Source: a virus. Taken from it: DNA of 33,597 nt. The DNA lies in IMG/VR virus record IMGVR_UViG_3300046451_000628, positions 1-33,597 of that record, one strand, 5' to 3'. Position 1 is the first letter of the stretch, and each line of letters starts with the position of its first letter. Below are positions 12,975 to 22,296 of the stretch, in pieces. A program made the position numbers and the translations under genes. Under the pieces are notes generated by a model. It searched no databases and was not told the DNA's origin. It saw nothing but the letters and a program-made list of their open reading frames with translations.

Positions 12975-15716
12975 ATGAGTATAAGAACCATTGACGGCAA
13001 TGTTACTACAAACACAGGTGGTGTTGCCAAGAAAATCAATAAAGGTGCTGAGAAGATGGTGTTTGACATCTTACAGTCTACACAATATTCTACCCCTATA
13101 CCTTCATCTGTACGTGAGCTGGTGACAAACGCCTGCGATTCACAGCGGGAGAAGGAGATGGCTGTAGAAATATTGAAAGGTCAAAAGACCAGTGCAGATT
13201 ATTATATAGAAAGGAACGGTGAGGCATATACTGACTCTAATTTCGATCCTACTTATTATAAGTTAGAAACACTTAACCGGATAAAGAATCACATAGACAT
13301 TAAGTATAAAAGAAACGAAGGAATAGGTTTCTGCGATACGTTTAGTGTAACAGACTATGGTGTTGGGATTGGGGAAAGACGATTAGAAGGTATCCTAGAG
13401 TTAGGGTATTCAACTAAGCGTAATACTTCTGAGAACTTCGGTGCGTTTGGGTTAGGTGCTAAAGTAGCCCTGTCTACAGGTGTAGATTTCTATAACATTA
13501 CTACTGTGCATAACGGTAAAAAGTTTAAGTTAAGCTGCTACCCGTATACTACTAAGTTTAATGTGCCTTCGTTTAATCCGTTTGTTACATTCTCTGATGG
13601 GACTAAAGTTCACTACGAGGAAACTAATGAGTTAAACTACACTGAAGTTTCATTTGGAGTTAAGAAACACAATCGTAACAGGTTTGAGGAAGCTGTTGAA
13701 GAACAGCTTATGTACTTAAGCAATGTTAAGTTTGAAGTTATTAATGAAGATGGATTTGTATCTCCTAGAAGTTTCTTATCTGAGGTAATACACAATTCTA
13801 ATTCCTTGCTTGTAGCAGATAGCTATATGTACTCTAGACCTCATATTGTAATAGTAAAAGCTCCTGGGGCAACCACAGGTATTAACTATGGGTATGTAGA
13901 CTTCAGAGAGCTTGAGATGGAACAACTGTGGGGCTCTGTAGGTCTTAAATGTCCTATGCGTCAAGTCTTAAAAGACGAGACAGGTAAAGAGATAGTCCTT
14001 CAGGAAGGTGTAGAGGTTACTCCTTCGCGTGAGAAAGTTATTTGGAATGAGCACACTAAGAATTTTGTTCAAAACTTAATATTTCAAGCTGCTGAAGAAG
14101 CTGTAGACTTAGTACAAGATCAGCTGCAAAGTACTGATCTCTTAGAATGGATTAAGGCATGCAGAGATGTATTGACTGACTCTATAAGAGGAGACAATTC
14201 AGCACTGCGTCAGATTTCTAAGATCATTGATACTAATAACATGAAGCCTAAGTTCTCGGATACTACTATACAGTATGCAGGACCTAAAGGATTGTTTAAA
14301 GCTTTTAATGTTACTAGAGTTACTGCTCTTGTTAAGGGAGGTAAGTTGTCTATTGAAACTAATCCTGCAGAAAGCTGGTCAGATATTGATTTTGATAAAG
14401 TATACTTTAGACAAGAAGGCGCTCCTAGAAATAACTTAAGAGATCATTTTATTATTGGTAAAGACAGATCTTTTACGCTTATTACTCCTAAGAGTCTAGA
14501 TACTCTTACGTTGAAAGCTCAAAGTCATGACATGGATATGCTTCAGCTAGCTAAGATGCAGGCCAATAAAGACTTGTTGGTTCCGCTATGTAAGGCTTCA
14601 AAACTATTTAACGACTACTCACTTATAGAGCCAGACGATGAATGGCTTGAGGCGTTTAAAGAAAGAGAGATAGAAGTATCTGAGTTACAGGCTACTGAAG
14701 GTTTATCTTCTGCTGAGATACGTATGATTGAAAAGCGCATAGTTGCCTTCTCTCTTAGGAATAACGGCAGTTGGTGTCAAAGTGATGATGAAACAGTTTC
14801 TACACTTACGTGGGATAAAGTTGAGCCTAAACTAAAGACTGTAATGACTAGTGATCGTGTGACTTACTATTGTACTCGTGAAGATGAGTTGTGGATGAAG
14901 TTAGCTGCAGAAATTATGCGGAACCAGTCTCCTTCAATAGAACAAGTATATCAGAATTGTAGTTACGATGGTTATGGAGATACACGAGGGTCTAATAACA
15001 ACGCTGTGTATTATTACGATGAAGCACCTGCAATATTAGGTAGACATTATGCTGGAACAAATCTTAAAGGTTTTAAAGAAGATTTGTCTTTTATAACTAC
15101 GCCTCAGCTGTTAAGAGTTGCAGAGAATAAAATCAAATATGTTCAGAAGAATCCTAATTGTTACCCAATAAAAGATTTCTTTCTACAAGTAACAAGTGAA
15201 GGTAAATATACTATGAATAAAGAAGTAAAAAATTGGATGAATTCCAGGATAGCAGGTAAAACTCCTGACTGGGTGTGGAAATTAAATGAAGTTGACCCTA
15301 GATTTAAAGATCTAGCACAATTTCTAGAAGAAGTACACTCAAAAGGAGAAAACATGTACATTCGAAGCTTAGAGCTTAAAGATGTATTTATTGAATTCAG
15401 AGAGCAAGCTAGTAGGTTAAAAAAGTTTCAAGAATACTGTACGTCAGTGCAGAATGATGATAACTCTGAAGCCCTAATTGCCTCTAAATCAGCAGAATTG
15501 TTTATCTTAGCAGATATACCAGGAGCTGACATCTTTGATGAAACTGTTGCAGAATATGCAGCAATACGTGATGAGATTGTGGATGAAGTAGATATATTCT
15601 TAGGTGATATGAACTTTTACCAAAGAGACAATTCAGATTTTACAAGAGAGTTAACTATTTATTTAAAAGCCAAAGGGAAGCTGGCTATTGAGCTACCCAC
15701 AATTATAAATTCATAA
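12975..15716 (+). CDS. rIIA: rIIA-like protein with GHKL ATPase domain (913 aa)
   Basis: Homologue of T4 rIIA, a membrane-associated protein affecting lysis timing and exclusion by resident prophages; the exact role in crAss-like phages is not known. The N-terminal GHKL (histidine-kinase/MutL-type) ATPase is clear: N-box E48-x3-N52-x2-D55 (RELVTNACDS), G1 box D127-Y-G-V-G131, and G2 box GAFGLGA at 156-162. The remaining 700 residues have no recognised domain. They include a CSYDGYGDTRGSNNNAVYYY stretch around residue 665. At 913 aa it is longer than T4 rIIA (725 aa). The stop lies 3 bases before the rIIB start, so the two are certainly co-transcribed. Confidence 0.85.
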   Translation: MSIRTIDGNVTTNTGGVAKKINKGAEKMVFDILQSTQYSTPIPSSVRELVTNACDSQREKEMAVEILKGQKTSADYYIERNGEAYTDSNFDPTYYKLETLNRIKNHIDIKYKRNEGIGFCDTFSVTDYGVGIGERRLEGILELGYSTKRNTSENFGAFGLGAKVALSTGVDFYNITTVHNGKKFKLSCYPYTTKFNVPSFNPFVTFSDGTKVHYEETNELNYTEVSFGVKKHNRNRFEEAVEEQLMYLSNVKFEVINEDGFVSPRSFLSEVIHNSNSLLVADSYMYSRPHIVIVKAPGATTGINYGYVDFRELEMEQLWGSVGLKCPMRQVLKDETGKEIVLQEGVEVTPSREKVIWNEHTKNFVQNLIFQAAEEAVDLVQDQLQSTDLLEWIKACRDVLTDSIRGDNSALRQISKIIDTNNMKPKFSDTTIQYAGPKGLFKAFNVTRVTALVKGGKLSIETNPAESWSDIDFDKVYFRQEGAPRNNLRDHFIIGKDRSFTLITPKSLDTLTLKAQSHDMDMLQLAKMQANKDLLVPLCKASKLFNDYSLIEPDDEWLEAFKEREIEVSELQATEGLSSAEIRMIEKRIVAFSLRNNGSWCQSDDETVSTLTWDKVEPKLKTVMTSDRVTYYCTREDELWMKLAAEIMRNQSPSIEQVYQNCSYDGYGDTRGSNNNAVYYYDEAPAILGRHYAGTNLKGFKEDLSFITTPQLLRVAENKIKYVQKNPNCYPIKDFFLQVTSEGKYTMNKEVKNWMNSRIAGKTPDWVWKLNEVDPRFKDLAQFLEEVHSKGENMYIRSLELKDVFIEFREQASRLKKFQEYCTSVQNDDNSEALIASKSAELFILADIPGADIFDETVAEYAAIRDEIVDEVDIFLGDMNFYQRDNSDFTRELTIYLKAKGKLAIELPTIINS

Positions 15717-15719
15717 CCA

Positions 15720-16871
15720 ATGATACATGTAAGTATTATAGACGATAACATCGTCGGTTCATATGGGGATACACCATTCTCTGTACCTATGGACATTGAT
15801 CTCTACGGTGAACTAACAACATTAGCTGAAAAAGCTAATAGCGTGGAAACTGTAGAGGAATACAATAACTGTTTATCTGCTTGCCACGATCTCGTGCAAG
15901 TAGACTACACTAAAGTTATTGAAGATGGGGCCAATGGTCTTATCTATATTAACCCTGTAACTAAAGAATTTTTCCTTAAACAAGGAGATAAAGTTTCTGT
16001 AGTTCCTATGCCTTTCGCGTTAGTAGATAGAATTTATGAGTCTATTGATGCTGGAGTTGATTACTCACCGCTCATTAAGATGTGGACTCGTTGGTTGCGC
16101 AACCCTGTTCTTATGGATAAGAAAGGAACTGATTTCTCTAACCGGTTCTTTAACTTTGTAAATATGAAGTATGTTCATCCTAAGCTTAAAGCAGAGCTTA
16201 TGGAAGAGCATGGATTATCTGAAGAAGTAGCTGAAAGACGAGCTACTATGTATCAGATGAAGATTACTAAAGAAGGGCTTCTTAATGGTTATAAAGTTTC
16301 TAAAGAAGTTCTTCATTCGTATGACACCGAGACTGGGGAAGAAATTGATCGTTACAAGCGTACGTTTAACCCTAACACAGGAGAGATAGACTCAGAAGGT
16401 GTACCAGATACTGTAGAAGAAAGACTCTTTGAACCTTCTATGATGGGGGATAGAGGAGATGCTTTCCACTGTGAAGGTATTAATGGTACAGGTCTTGGAC
16501 ACTTTATTCGTGTTGGGTGTACTCATTATCTTGACTCTTGGAGCCAAGTAAATACTGATGACAATCAATCTTGTGTAAAAGGTTTACACGTTGGGGGTCT
16601 TAAGTATATCGCTTGGTATAGTGGGGAGATTCACAATGTCTTTATCGATCCTATGCACATCGGGGCTGTTCCTGATGATGAAGATGGAGCTATAAGATGT
16701 AAGCAATACTTTGTACACTCTAGCTTGTCTGGGGTGAATGGGAGTATATATCATAGTTCAACTTATGCTGCAAAAACTGACGAAGAATGGAGAGAAATGA
16801 GAGAAGAACTAATCACAGAATGGAATAAAGAAGCAAAAACCGCCGCAGAATACCTGCCGGCCAATGTCTGA
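15720..16871 (+). CDS. rIIB: rIIB-like protein (383 aa)
   Basis: Partner of the rIIA-like protein. It has the rIIB pattern of an FAL-VDRIYESIDAG block, a KMWTRWLRNP helix, NGYKVSKEV, and the late NQSCVKGLHVGGLKYIAWYS motif that matches the C-S-x-GLHV block of T4 rIIB. At 383 aa it is somewhat longer than T4 rIIB (312 aa). It starts 3 bases after rIIA and its end overlaps the exonuclease gene by 8 bases. No membrane segment is present, so membrane association would be peripheral or through rIIA. Confidence 0.85.
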   Translation: MIHVSIIDDNIVGSYGDTPFSVPMDIDLYGELTTLAEKANSVETVEEYNNCLSACHDLVQVDYTKVIEDGANGLIYINPVTKEFFLKQGDKVSVVPMPFALVDRIYESIDAGVDYSPLIKMWTRWLRNPVLMDKKGTDFSNRFFNFVNMKYVHPKLKAELMEEHGLSEEVAERRATMYQMKITKEGLLNGYKVSKEVLHSYDTETGEEIDRYKRTFNPNTGEIDSEGVPDTVEERLFEPSMMGDRGDAFHCEGINGTGLGHFIRVGCTHYLDSWSQVNTDDNQSCVKGLHVGGLKYIAWYSGEIHNVFIDPMHIGAVPDDEDGAIRCKQYFVHSSLSGVNGSIYHSSTYAAKTDEEWREMREELITEWNKEAKTAAEYLPANV

Positions 16872-17637
16872 TGTAACTCGACTTCCAAAAGATGGTAACA
16901 TTTGCCTTATAGATGCAGATTCTCTAGTATACTACGAAATGGATAAGCCTACTCTTGAGTTGGCTATACAAGGAATAGATGCTAGAATAAAGAATATGCT
17001 TGATGTATGTAATACTACCTTGTTTGCAGGGTTTATGACTGAAGGACGTTGTTTTAGATATAAAGTAACATCTTCATATAAAGGAAACAGGAAAGGCCGT
17101 CCAAAGCCTCCTATCTTTTATGCGTTAAAAGCTCATCTTAAACAGAAGTATGGATTCTGGGCATTGTCTGCTTTAGAAGCAGATGATTTAGTGTGTTATT
17201 ATTCTTTTACAGATAATCGTAAAACAATAGTATGCTCACCAGATAAAGATGTTCTTTACCAGTGTATAGGTATGCATTATAATTACCAAAAAGCACATTT
17301 TCAACATACTACCCCTGAAGAGGCTCTTAAGTTTCTTTGGAAACAGGTCTTAATGGGGGATAGTACTGATGGAATTCCTGGTCTTCCAGGGGTAGGGAGT
17401 AAAACTTCTGACAATTGGTTAAAAACAAGAGTTACAGACTTTGAAGGCTTTGCTCTTAAAAAGTATGTAGAAAAATTCGGTATGGTAGAAGGAGTGTTTA
17501 AATTTCATGAAACTTTTAGGCTTGTATATTTATTACGAAGCTCAGAAGATATTACTCGTGAAACAGGACTTGTTTTACCAGCTCTTGAAGTTTCCCAGTT
17601 AGAACCACAACGAGGATCCGATGGTGACGTGTGGTAA
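16864..17637 (+). CDS. 5'-3' exonuclease / flap endonuclease (257 aa)
   Basis: Removes RNA primers and flaps, supplying the 5' nuclease missing from the polymerase. The family acids are visible: CLID17AD19, LEADD (E105, D107, D108), SPDKD (D127, D129) and the metal-binding GDSTDGIPG block (D166, D169) leading into the helix-3-turn-helix GVGSKT. The arch region has the KVTSSYKGNRKGRPKP basic segment that grips ssDNA. About 257 aa, close to T4 RNase H-like and T5-type phage enzymes. It overlaps rIIB by 8 bases and the next gene by up to 17. Confidence 0.92.
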   Translation: MSDVTRLPKDGNICLIDADSLVYYEMDKPTLELAIQGIDARIKNMLDVCNTTLFAGFMTEGRCFRYKVTSSYKGNRKGRPKPPIFYALKAHLKQKYGFWALSALEADDLVCYYSFTDNRKTIVCSPDKDVLYQCIGMHYNYQKAHFQHTTPEEALKFLWKQVLMGDSTDGIPGLPGVGSKTSDNWLKTRVTDFEGFALKKYVEKFGMVEGVFKFHETFRLVYLLRSSEDITRETGLVLPALEVSQLEPQRGSDGDVW

Positions 17638-18397
17638 AATAACAATGACCCCTCAAAATGGGAGAACTGTTAGACTAACAGGAGATTTGACGAATTGTAC
17701 GATAAAGAAGAATAAGAATAAGGAAATAGAAAAACTTACTTGTACGTATGATGATTGTGAATTTACTATAATAACAGGAGATACTATATGGCCTCGTGCT
17801 AAGTCTCCTCATAGAGTAAATCACATTATAGCGAGATACCATGAACATAAGTTGTTATGTTACGATTTAATTAATGCTAATACTAATAGCACTAGTATAT
17901 TTGCTCTCCCGTTTCTTGGAGGGAATCGTAAATTGTTTATGTGGGATCGCTTGTTTATTAATGCGTTTATAGGAACTCCTAAAGATAAAGACGGACTGTC
18001 TTTGTTGTATAGGTATTCAGGGGAAGCTATATTCTTAAAATTTGAAGCGGCTTTGTGTTCTTTTAAAAACTTTAGACACAAATACGATCCAGATCCTTAT
18101 CATGTAATGTTTGTTTTTGACATACCGAAAGCATGCAAAGCTTCATATAAACACTATATTAATGGTAGATACTCACAGATTGATGACATATGGAAACTAA
18201 AGATTTTAGAATTCCATGGATTTGATATTGATGGGCATACTGGTAAAATATTGTTTCAAGCAGATAATTTAAGACGCGAAATGGAATCGAATCTTGATGT
18301 TATTTTGCCTGCAAACAGTGAATTACACAGCAAACCGGATAAAGTTAAAGAAGTATTTGATCCGCAGTACTATTCTCTGCAGAAGAAAATAATATAA
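17621..18397 (+). CDS. Unknown protein, last gene of the + strand block (258 aa)
   Basis: A 258-residue protein with a strand-rich N-terminal half (TPQNGRTVRLTGDLTNCTIK, then KLTCTYDDCEFTIITGD) and a mixed second half (YHVMFVFDIPKACKASYKHY). The first ATG (17621) overlaps the exonuclease by 17 bases. A second in-frame ATG at 17645 would start at MTPQNG, 7 bases after that stop, and is equally possible. I recognise no family. Its place after the flap exonuclease and before the closing terminator suggests a replication- or nucleotide-related role, but no motif supports this. Confidence 0.7.
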   Translation: MVTCGKITMTPQNGRTVRLTGDLTNCTIKKNKNKEIEKLTCTYDDCEFTIITGDTIWPRAKSPHRVNHIIARYHEHKLLCYDLINANTNSTSIFALPFLGGNRKLFMWDRLFINAFIGTPKDKDGLSLLYRYSGEAIFLKFEAALCSFKNFRHKYDPDPYHVMFVFDIPKACKASYKHYINGRYSQIDDIWKLKILEFHGFDIDGHTGKILFQADNLRREMESNLDVILPANSELHSKPDKVKEVFDPQYYSLQKKII

Positions 18398-18401
18398 AAA
18401 G

Positions 18402-18429
18402 AAAAAGGGGCTAACGCCCCCTTTTTTTT
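18402..18429. terminator. Bidirectional intrinsic terminator between convergent gene blocks
   Basis: GGGGC (18407-18411) pairs with GCCCC (18416-18420) over a TAAC loop. Five A residues lie on the left and eight T residues (18422-18429) on the right. T-runs on both strands let it stop + strand transcription from the exonuclease side and - strand transcription from the giant genes. Confidence 0.88.
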
Positions 18430-18442
18430 GGCCCCTCAAATG

Positions 18443-21400
18443 TTATTTAAGATCGTAGTACTTTCTTGCTTCTTCTGGGTCTGTAGATGTAAACGAACCT
18501 CTAAGTACCGGTACAAAATCAGATGTTTCTTTTAAAAATTTAGCATCTCCTTTTCTCCATCTTCCTGCTCGTTTTTGATAATAAACTTCTTTCTCTTCTA
18601 TCCCAGGAAAACCTGCATGGTAACCTCCGTAAAGCCACATTGAATGTAACATTTCTGCTAAATGTCGTACAGGGTTTGCTGCAGCTGTTGGGTCTTGTAC
18701 AATATCTATAAAGTCAGTAGATCTAAATTGAGTCCACTCAGATTGTAGTCTAAGAAGTTGGTAAACTGCAAAGGAACCTGCGTAAGACTCTTCATCATCG
18801 TCATCCATTAGTCCTATAAGAGCCATAGCGAGCATTGCAGTTACTTTGGCTATGATGAGCTCAAAATACATACGACGCATGTTAGCTTTAACTCTGTTGT
18901 CAGTTTTACTTTTAAAGAATATACCTGGACGTGCTACTCGACCGAAGGCTTTTCCAAACTTTCCTTCTTTCATATCTAACCCAGCGTTAATGAGCTCATT
19001 CATAGTTGTAGCGTAATAACCCTCATTCACTGCGGCCATCTCTACATCTATCATAGCTCCATCAAAATTACCAAATCTTTTTCTTAAACCTGGTACTAGA
19101 TAGTTTCTAAATAATGTAACAAGTTTTGAGAAGGCCCCACGCTGTGCACGTACTCTATCAAAGTTACCTTTCAGCTGGTTGGTACGTTTCATCATACCAT
19201 GTAGCTTTGCTATAAACTTATCTTTATTAAAATTAGCTACTCTAGGATCTAAAACTAAACGTCCTTTGCTGTTTTCTATTAGAAGATCATATAGATGTGC
19301 TTCTTTCCCATCTTTATTAAGGAGAACTTTCCCACTACTGTCTTTAAGCTGTCCTTTAGTGGCATGAGCCATAGCTAAAGCTCTTTCTGATACAACTAAC
19401 ATCTCTGCAGTCTGCTGAAGTACCATGAAAGAATCTTTCTTCAAAGCTTTTTTCTTAGCTGTACCCGCTTCTTGCCCAAACTCGTTACCAAAGGATTGTA
19501 AAGCATCAAAAGCTTCAAGAAATTTAGCAAGTTTATTTTTCTTACCAAATTTTGGTAAAAACTTATCATTTAATAAAGCGAACTGGCCCCCACCTAAAGA
19601 CATTTTATACCTAGCCCATGCAAGATCACTTACAGTATAGAAATCCCCAGCTATTGCTTCCTGTGTCCCTGTTAGTTTATCTAGTACGAGCTGATTAGTT
19701 GCTTGCAACCAGTTAGTAGACAGTGTACTGAGAGCGGTTAAAGTAATTGCAGCACTACTTATCTTACCTGCATTAATCTTGTTTGTTTTATTTGCAAACA
19801 TCTTACTTTCCTCTTCACTGAGACCATACACAATATTGTCTACAAAAGACTTTAATTGCTTATACGTATTTGTTTCTGCATTATCAGTTGCCTCGTGCTG
19901 AGCTCCTTTAAAGCCAAGTTTTTTTGCAGTAGCTTCTAAGACATAATTGCCTGAGCTTTGCATAATCTTCTTCTTTCTGCTCTTTATAGCAATTTCCATC
20001 ATAGTAACTACACCTAGTATTTCTGATTTAGCTTTGTACCGGTTAGCCATATCATTGAACTTAATCATACTGTTAGTTACATCTTTTGATATATCCGCCG
20101 CATTAACTAGATTAGTAAAATATTGAGGTATAAGACGCTGTGCTTCCCCATTAGCCTCTAGAAGAGCTCCAAATTCTGTATCAGTTTCTGTTTTTCTAGT
20201 ACCATCTACAAATAAATCTTTAGCAGCACTGTATATATTCTTCTCAACAGCTCTGTCATATGTTGACTTTCTTACGCTTGGGAGGATATATGAGAAATCT
20301 TCCCAGCTGTTACGTCGTAATGAACTTCTCCCAAGTCGTTTTTGATCTTGCTTGTATTGTGTAAGTAATACATCGTAATACTTTTTTGCTTGGGCAGGCA
20401 TTGCCTTGAACTTAGGGTTACTGTATTCTTTTTTTAATGGTCTAGACAGTTTACCTATATATGTCCCATTTCTATAAGACTTTTGTATCTCATATTTAAC
20501 ATTATTATACTGTAAGTATAGAGAAGATAAATGATCAGAATGTTCTGCATTCTTAAGTCTCTGTATATCTTTCCAAATATTATTACGTTCTTCTTTAAGA
20601 GCTACTAATATTTTATAGGCATCATCAATTTGTTCTGTATTCTCCCTGTACCACATAGAAGTAGCTTGAGAATATGCTTTGCCTGCATCACTTTCCCAGA
20701 ATTCATTGTATTCAGCAGGATCTGTAGGAAATCCATACAACTCTTTCATCTCATCAAAAGCAAGTCCTTTTGCAGCATTAAACTTGTTCATTGCATACTC
20801 TTGTACAAATGTAAGAGTTTCTACTTCTACTCTATTTCCTTCAGCATCCACAGTAGAAACCATAATTGTTTCTATTATAGGGTCATACAGCTTAGCTACA
20901 TTGTCTTCCCCAATATTAGCTGATCCCATTCTCCAAGCTTTGTACTCAAGAAATTCGCTTTGGAGCACATCATACTTAAACTCTAATGTCTCATCATGTG
21001 CTTGAGTTAAAGCTTTTCTTACAGCTTCAGCAAATAACTGAATAGATGCTTCTTTATTATACACAAGAGGGGAGAAAAAAGCACTTAAAGCACTTTGATC
21101 TTTGTGAGTTTCTCTTAACTCGCGGAGTATAGACTCTCTCCCAATCATTTTTTCCTTAAGCTGTAATATGTTTAACTCAAGTACAGAAGGCATGCCTTTT
21201 AATCTAGCAGGTGCGTATCTAGGATCCCATCGACTAAGTCCATCAATACGCTTATGCTGTTCAATTCCTGCTATTCTACTGGCTAGTTCTTTATTTATTT
21301 CCGGGGGAGAAAATGATAGAAGATAGTCGGTTTGTATTTCAAGACCTGATTCCAAAAATTGTTCATTAGCACGTTGCATTCTACGTGCTGCTTCATCAAG

Positions 21401-22294
21401 TAGATATACTGTTTCTTCTATGTCCCCTTCTTCCCTTTCCTCCATTTCTATTATTACATCCTGTAGGTGGAAGATTAAAGATCTTGCGTCATCCCTGTCA
21501 TAGAAAGTGTCTATAGTCTTTTTAAGTTCTGAAAGAGTTTTAAGCATTTCAACTCTTTTTTCATTAGGTACGTTTTTATAATTTTCAGTATAATCGTCTG
21601 TAATCCTACCCATCAATCTTTCAGCTCTCTCTGAAGTACGTACTACAAAATCTACAAAATCCATATAATCATCAAGCGTAGCTTTCTCGGACTTTACTTT
21701 TTCCAATTCTCTTCTAAGAACTTCCATTTCAGCAATTTTTGAAGCAGTTAATTTACTTTCAGGAAGTCGTTCAAGTCTGTCAACCTGTTGCTGTAATCCC
21801 ACCATAAACTGCTGTGTAGCTTGTTTTATATTATTTCTTCTAGCTTCTACTATTACTGTATCTTCCCCTGTTTCCTCATCCTCCACAGTATCTTCCTCTT
21901 CTTCTTGAGCCATATTATCCTCATCCTGCTGTGATTGCGAGGGGGATTGTGTAGAGCTATTTTCAGTAGCAGTCATGTCTTTTAAAACAGACGTATTAAA
22001 ATTAAGTTTGTTTACAGAGCCAACCTTTTCTACTGTGATAAGATCTTCAGTTACCCCAAAGAATTCTTTAGCTCCTAGATTTATATCTTTAATAGATTCT
22101 AACCGATCATTGGTAAGCGTGTCAGATATAACAATAGCGCTATTTTCATCTGCCATTACGATTACCTCGTTATCTTCGAGTATTTTAGAAATACCCTGGA
22201 CAGAGCGTTCTTCAGATGCAACATCTTCTACGTACTTAAGTGTTTCATCAAGTACTTTAGATTCTCTATTATTTACTATATACCTACAAGCCAT
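18443..22294 (-). CDS. Large putative virion protein downstream of the RNA polymerase gene (1283 aa)
   Basis: A 1283-residue protein, probably packaged with or attached to the virion polymerase. An acidic low-complexity stretch lies at about residues 125-150 (EEEEDTVEDEETGED). Long helical, coiled-coil-prone segments follow at about 150-340 and again in the middle. The C-terminal third has the basic FRNYLVPGLRKRFG block (about residue 1065), a short hydrophobic segment near residue 1150 (MLAMALIGLM) followed by DDDDEE, and an aromatic end (HSMWLYGGYHAGFPG). The start codon lies 2 bases after the stop of the giant gene, so expression is coupled. It resembles the cargo/ejection proteins found beside the polymerase in crAss-like phages; that match is from memory. 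No enzymatic motif seen. Confidence 0.75.
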   Translation of the reverse strand: MACRYIVNNRESKVLDETLKYVEDVASEERSVQGISKILEDNEVIVMADENSAIVISDTLTNDRLESIKDINLGAKEFFGVTEDLITVEKVGSVNKLNFNTSVLKDMTATENSSTQSPSQSQQDEDNMAQEEEEDTVEDEETGEDTVIVEARRNNIKQATQQFMVGLQQQVDRLERLPESKLTASKIAEMEVLRRELEKVKSEKATLDDYMDFVDFVVRTSERAERLMGRITDDYTENYKNVPNEKRVEMLKTLSELKKTIDTFYDRDDARSLIFHLQDVIIEMEEREEGDIEETVYLLDEAARRMQRANEQFLESGLEIQTDYLLSFSPPEINKELASRIAGIEQHKRIDGLSRWDPRYAPARLKGMPSVLELNILQLKEKMIGRESILRELRETHKDQSALSAFFSPLVYNKEASIQLFAEAVRKALTQAHDETLEFKYDVLQSEFLEYKAWRMGSANIGEDNVAKLYDPIIETIMVSTVDAEGNRVEVETLTFVQEYAMNKFNAAKGLAFDEMKELYGFPTDPAEYNEFWESDAGKAYSQATSMWYRENTEQIDDAYKILVALKEERNNIWKDIQRLKNAEHSDHLSSLYLQYNNVKYEIQKSYRNGTYIGKLSRPLKKEYSNPKFKAMPAQAKKYYDVLLTQYKQDQKRLGRSSLRRNSWEDFSYILPSVRKSTYDRAVEKNIYSAAKDLFVDGTRKTETDTEFGALLEANGEAQRLIPQYFTNLVNAADISKDVTNSMIKFNDMANRYKAKSEILGVVTMMEIAIKSRKKKIMQSSGNYVLEATAKKLGFKGAQHEATDNAETNTYKQLKSFVDNIVYGLSEEESKMFANKTNKINAGKISSAAITLTALSTLSTNWLQATNQLVLDKLTGTQEAIAGDFYTVSDLAWARYKMSLGGGQFALLNDKFLPKFGKKNKLAKFLEAFDALQSFGNEFGQEAGTAKKKALKKDSFMVLQQTAEMLVVSERALAMAHATKGQLKDSSGKVLLNKDGKEAHLYDLLIENSKGRLVLDPRVANFNKDKFIAKLHGMMKRTNQLKGNFDRVRAQRGAFSKLVTLFRNYLVPGLRKRFGNFDGAMIDVEMAAVNEGYYATTMNELINAGLDMKEGKFGKAFGRVARPGIFFKSKTDNRVKANMRRMYFELIIAKVTAMLAMALIGLMDDDDEESYAGSFAVYQLLRLQSEWTQFRSTDFIDIVQDPTAAANPVRHLAEMLHSMWLYGGYHAGFPGIEEKEVYYQKRAGRWRKGDAKFLKETSDFVPVLRGSFTSTDPEEARKYYDLK

Positions 22295-22296
22295 TA

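Noticed and set aside
20679-21005. + strand ORFs inside the reverse giant genes (for example 108 codons here)
   Set aside because: All are antisense shadows of long, intact reverse-strand genes.
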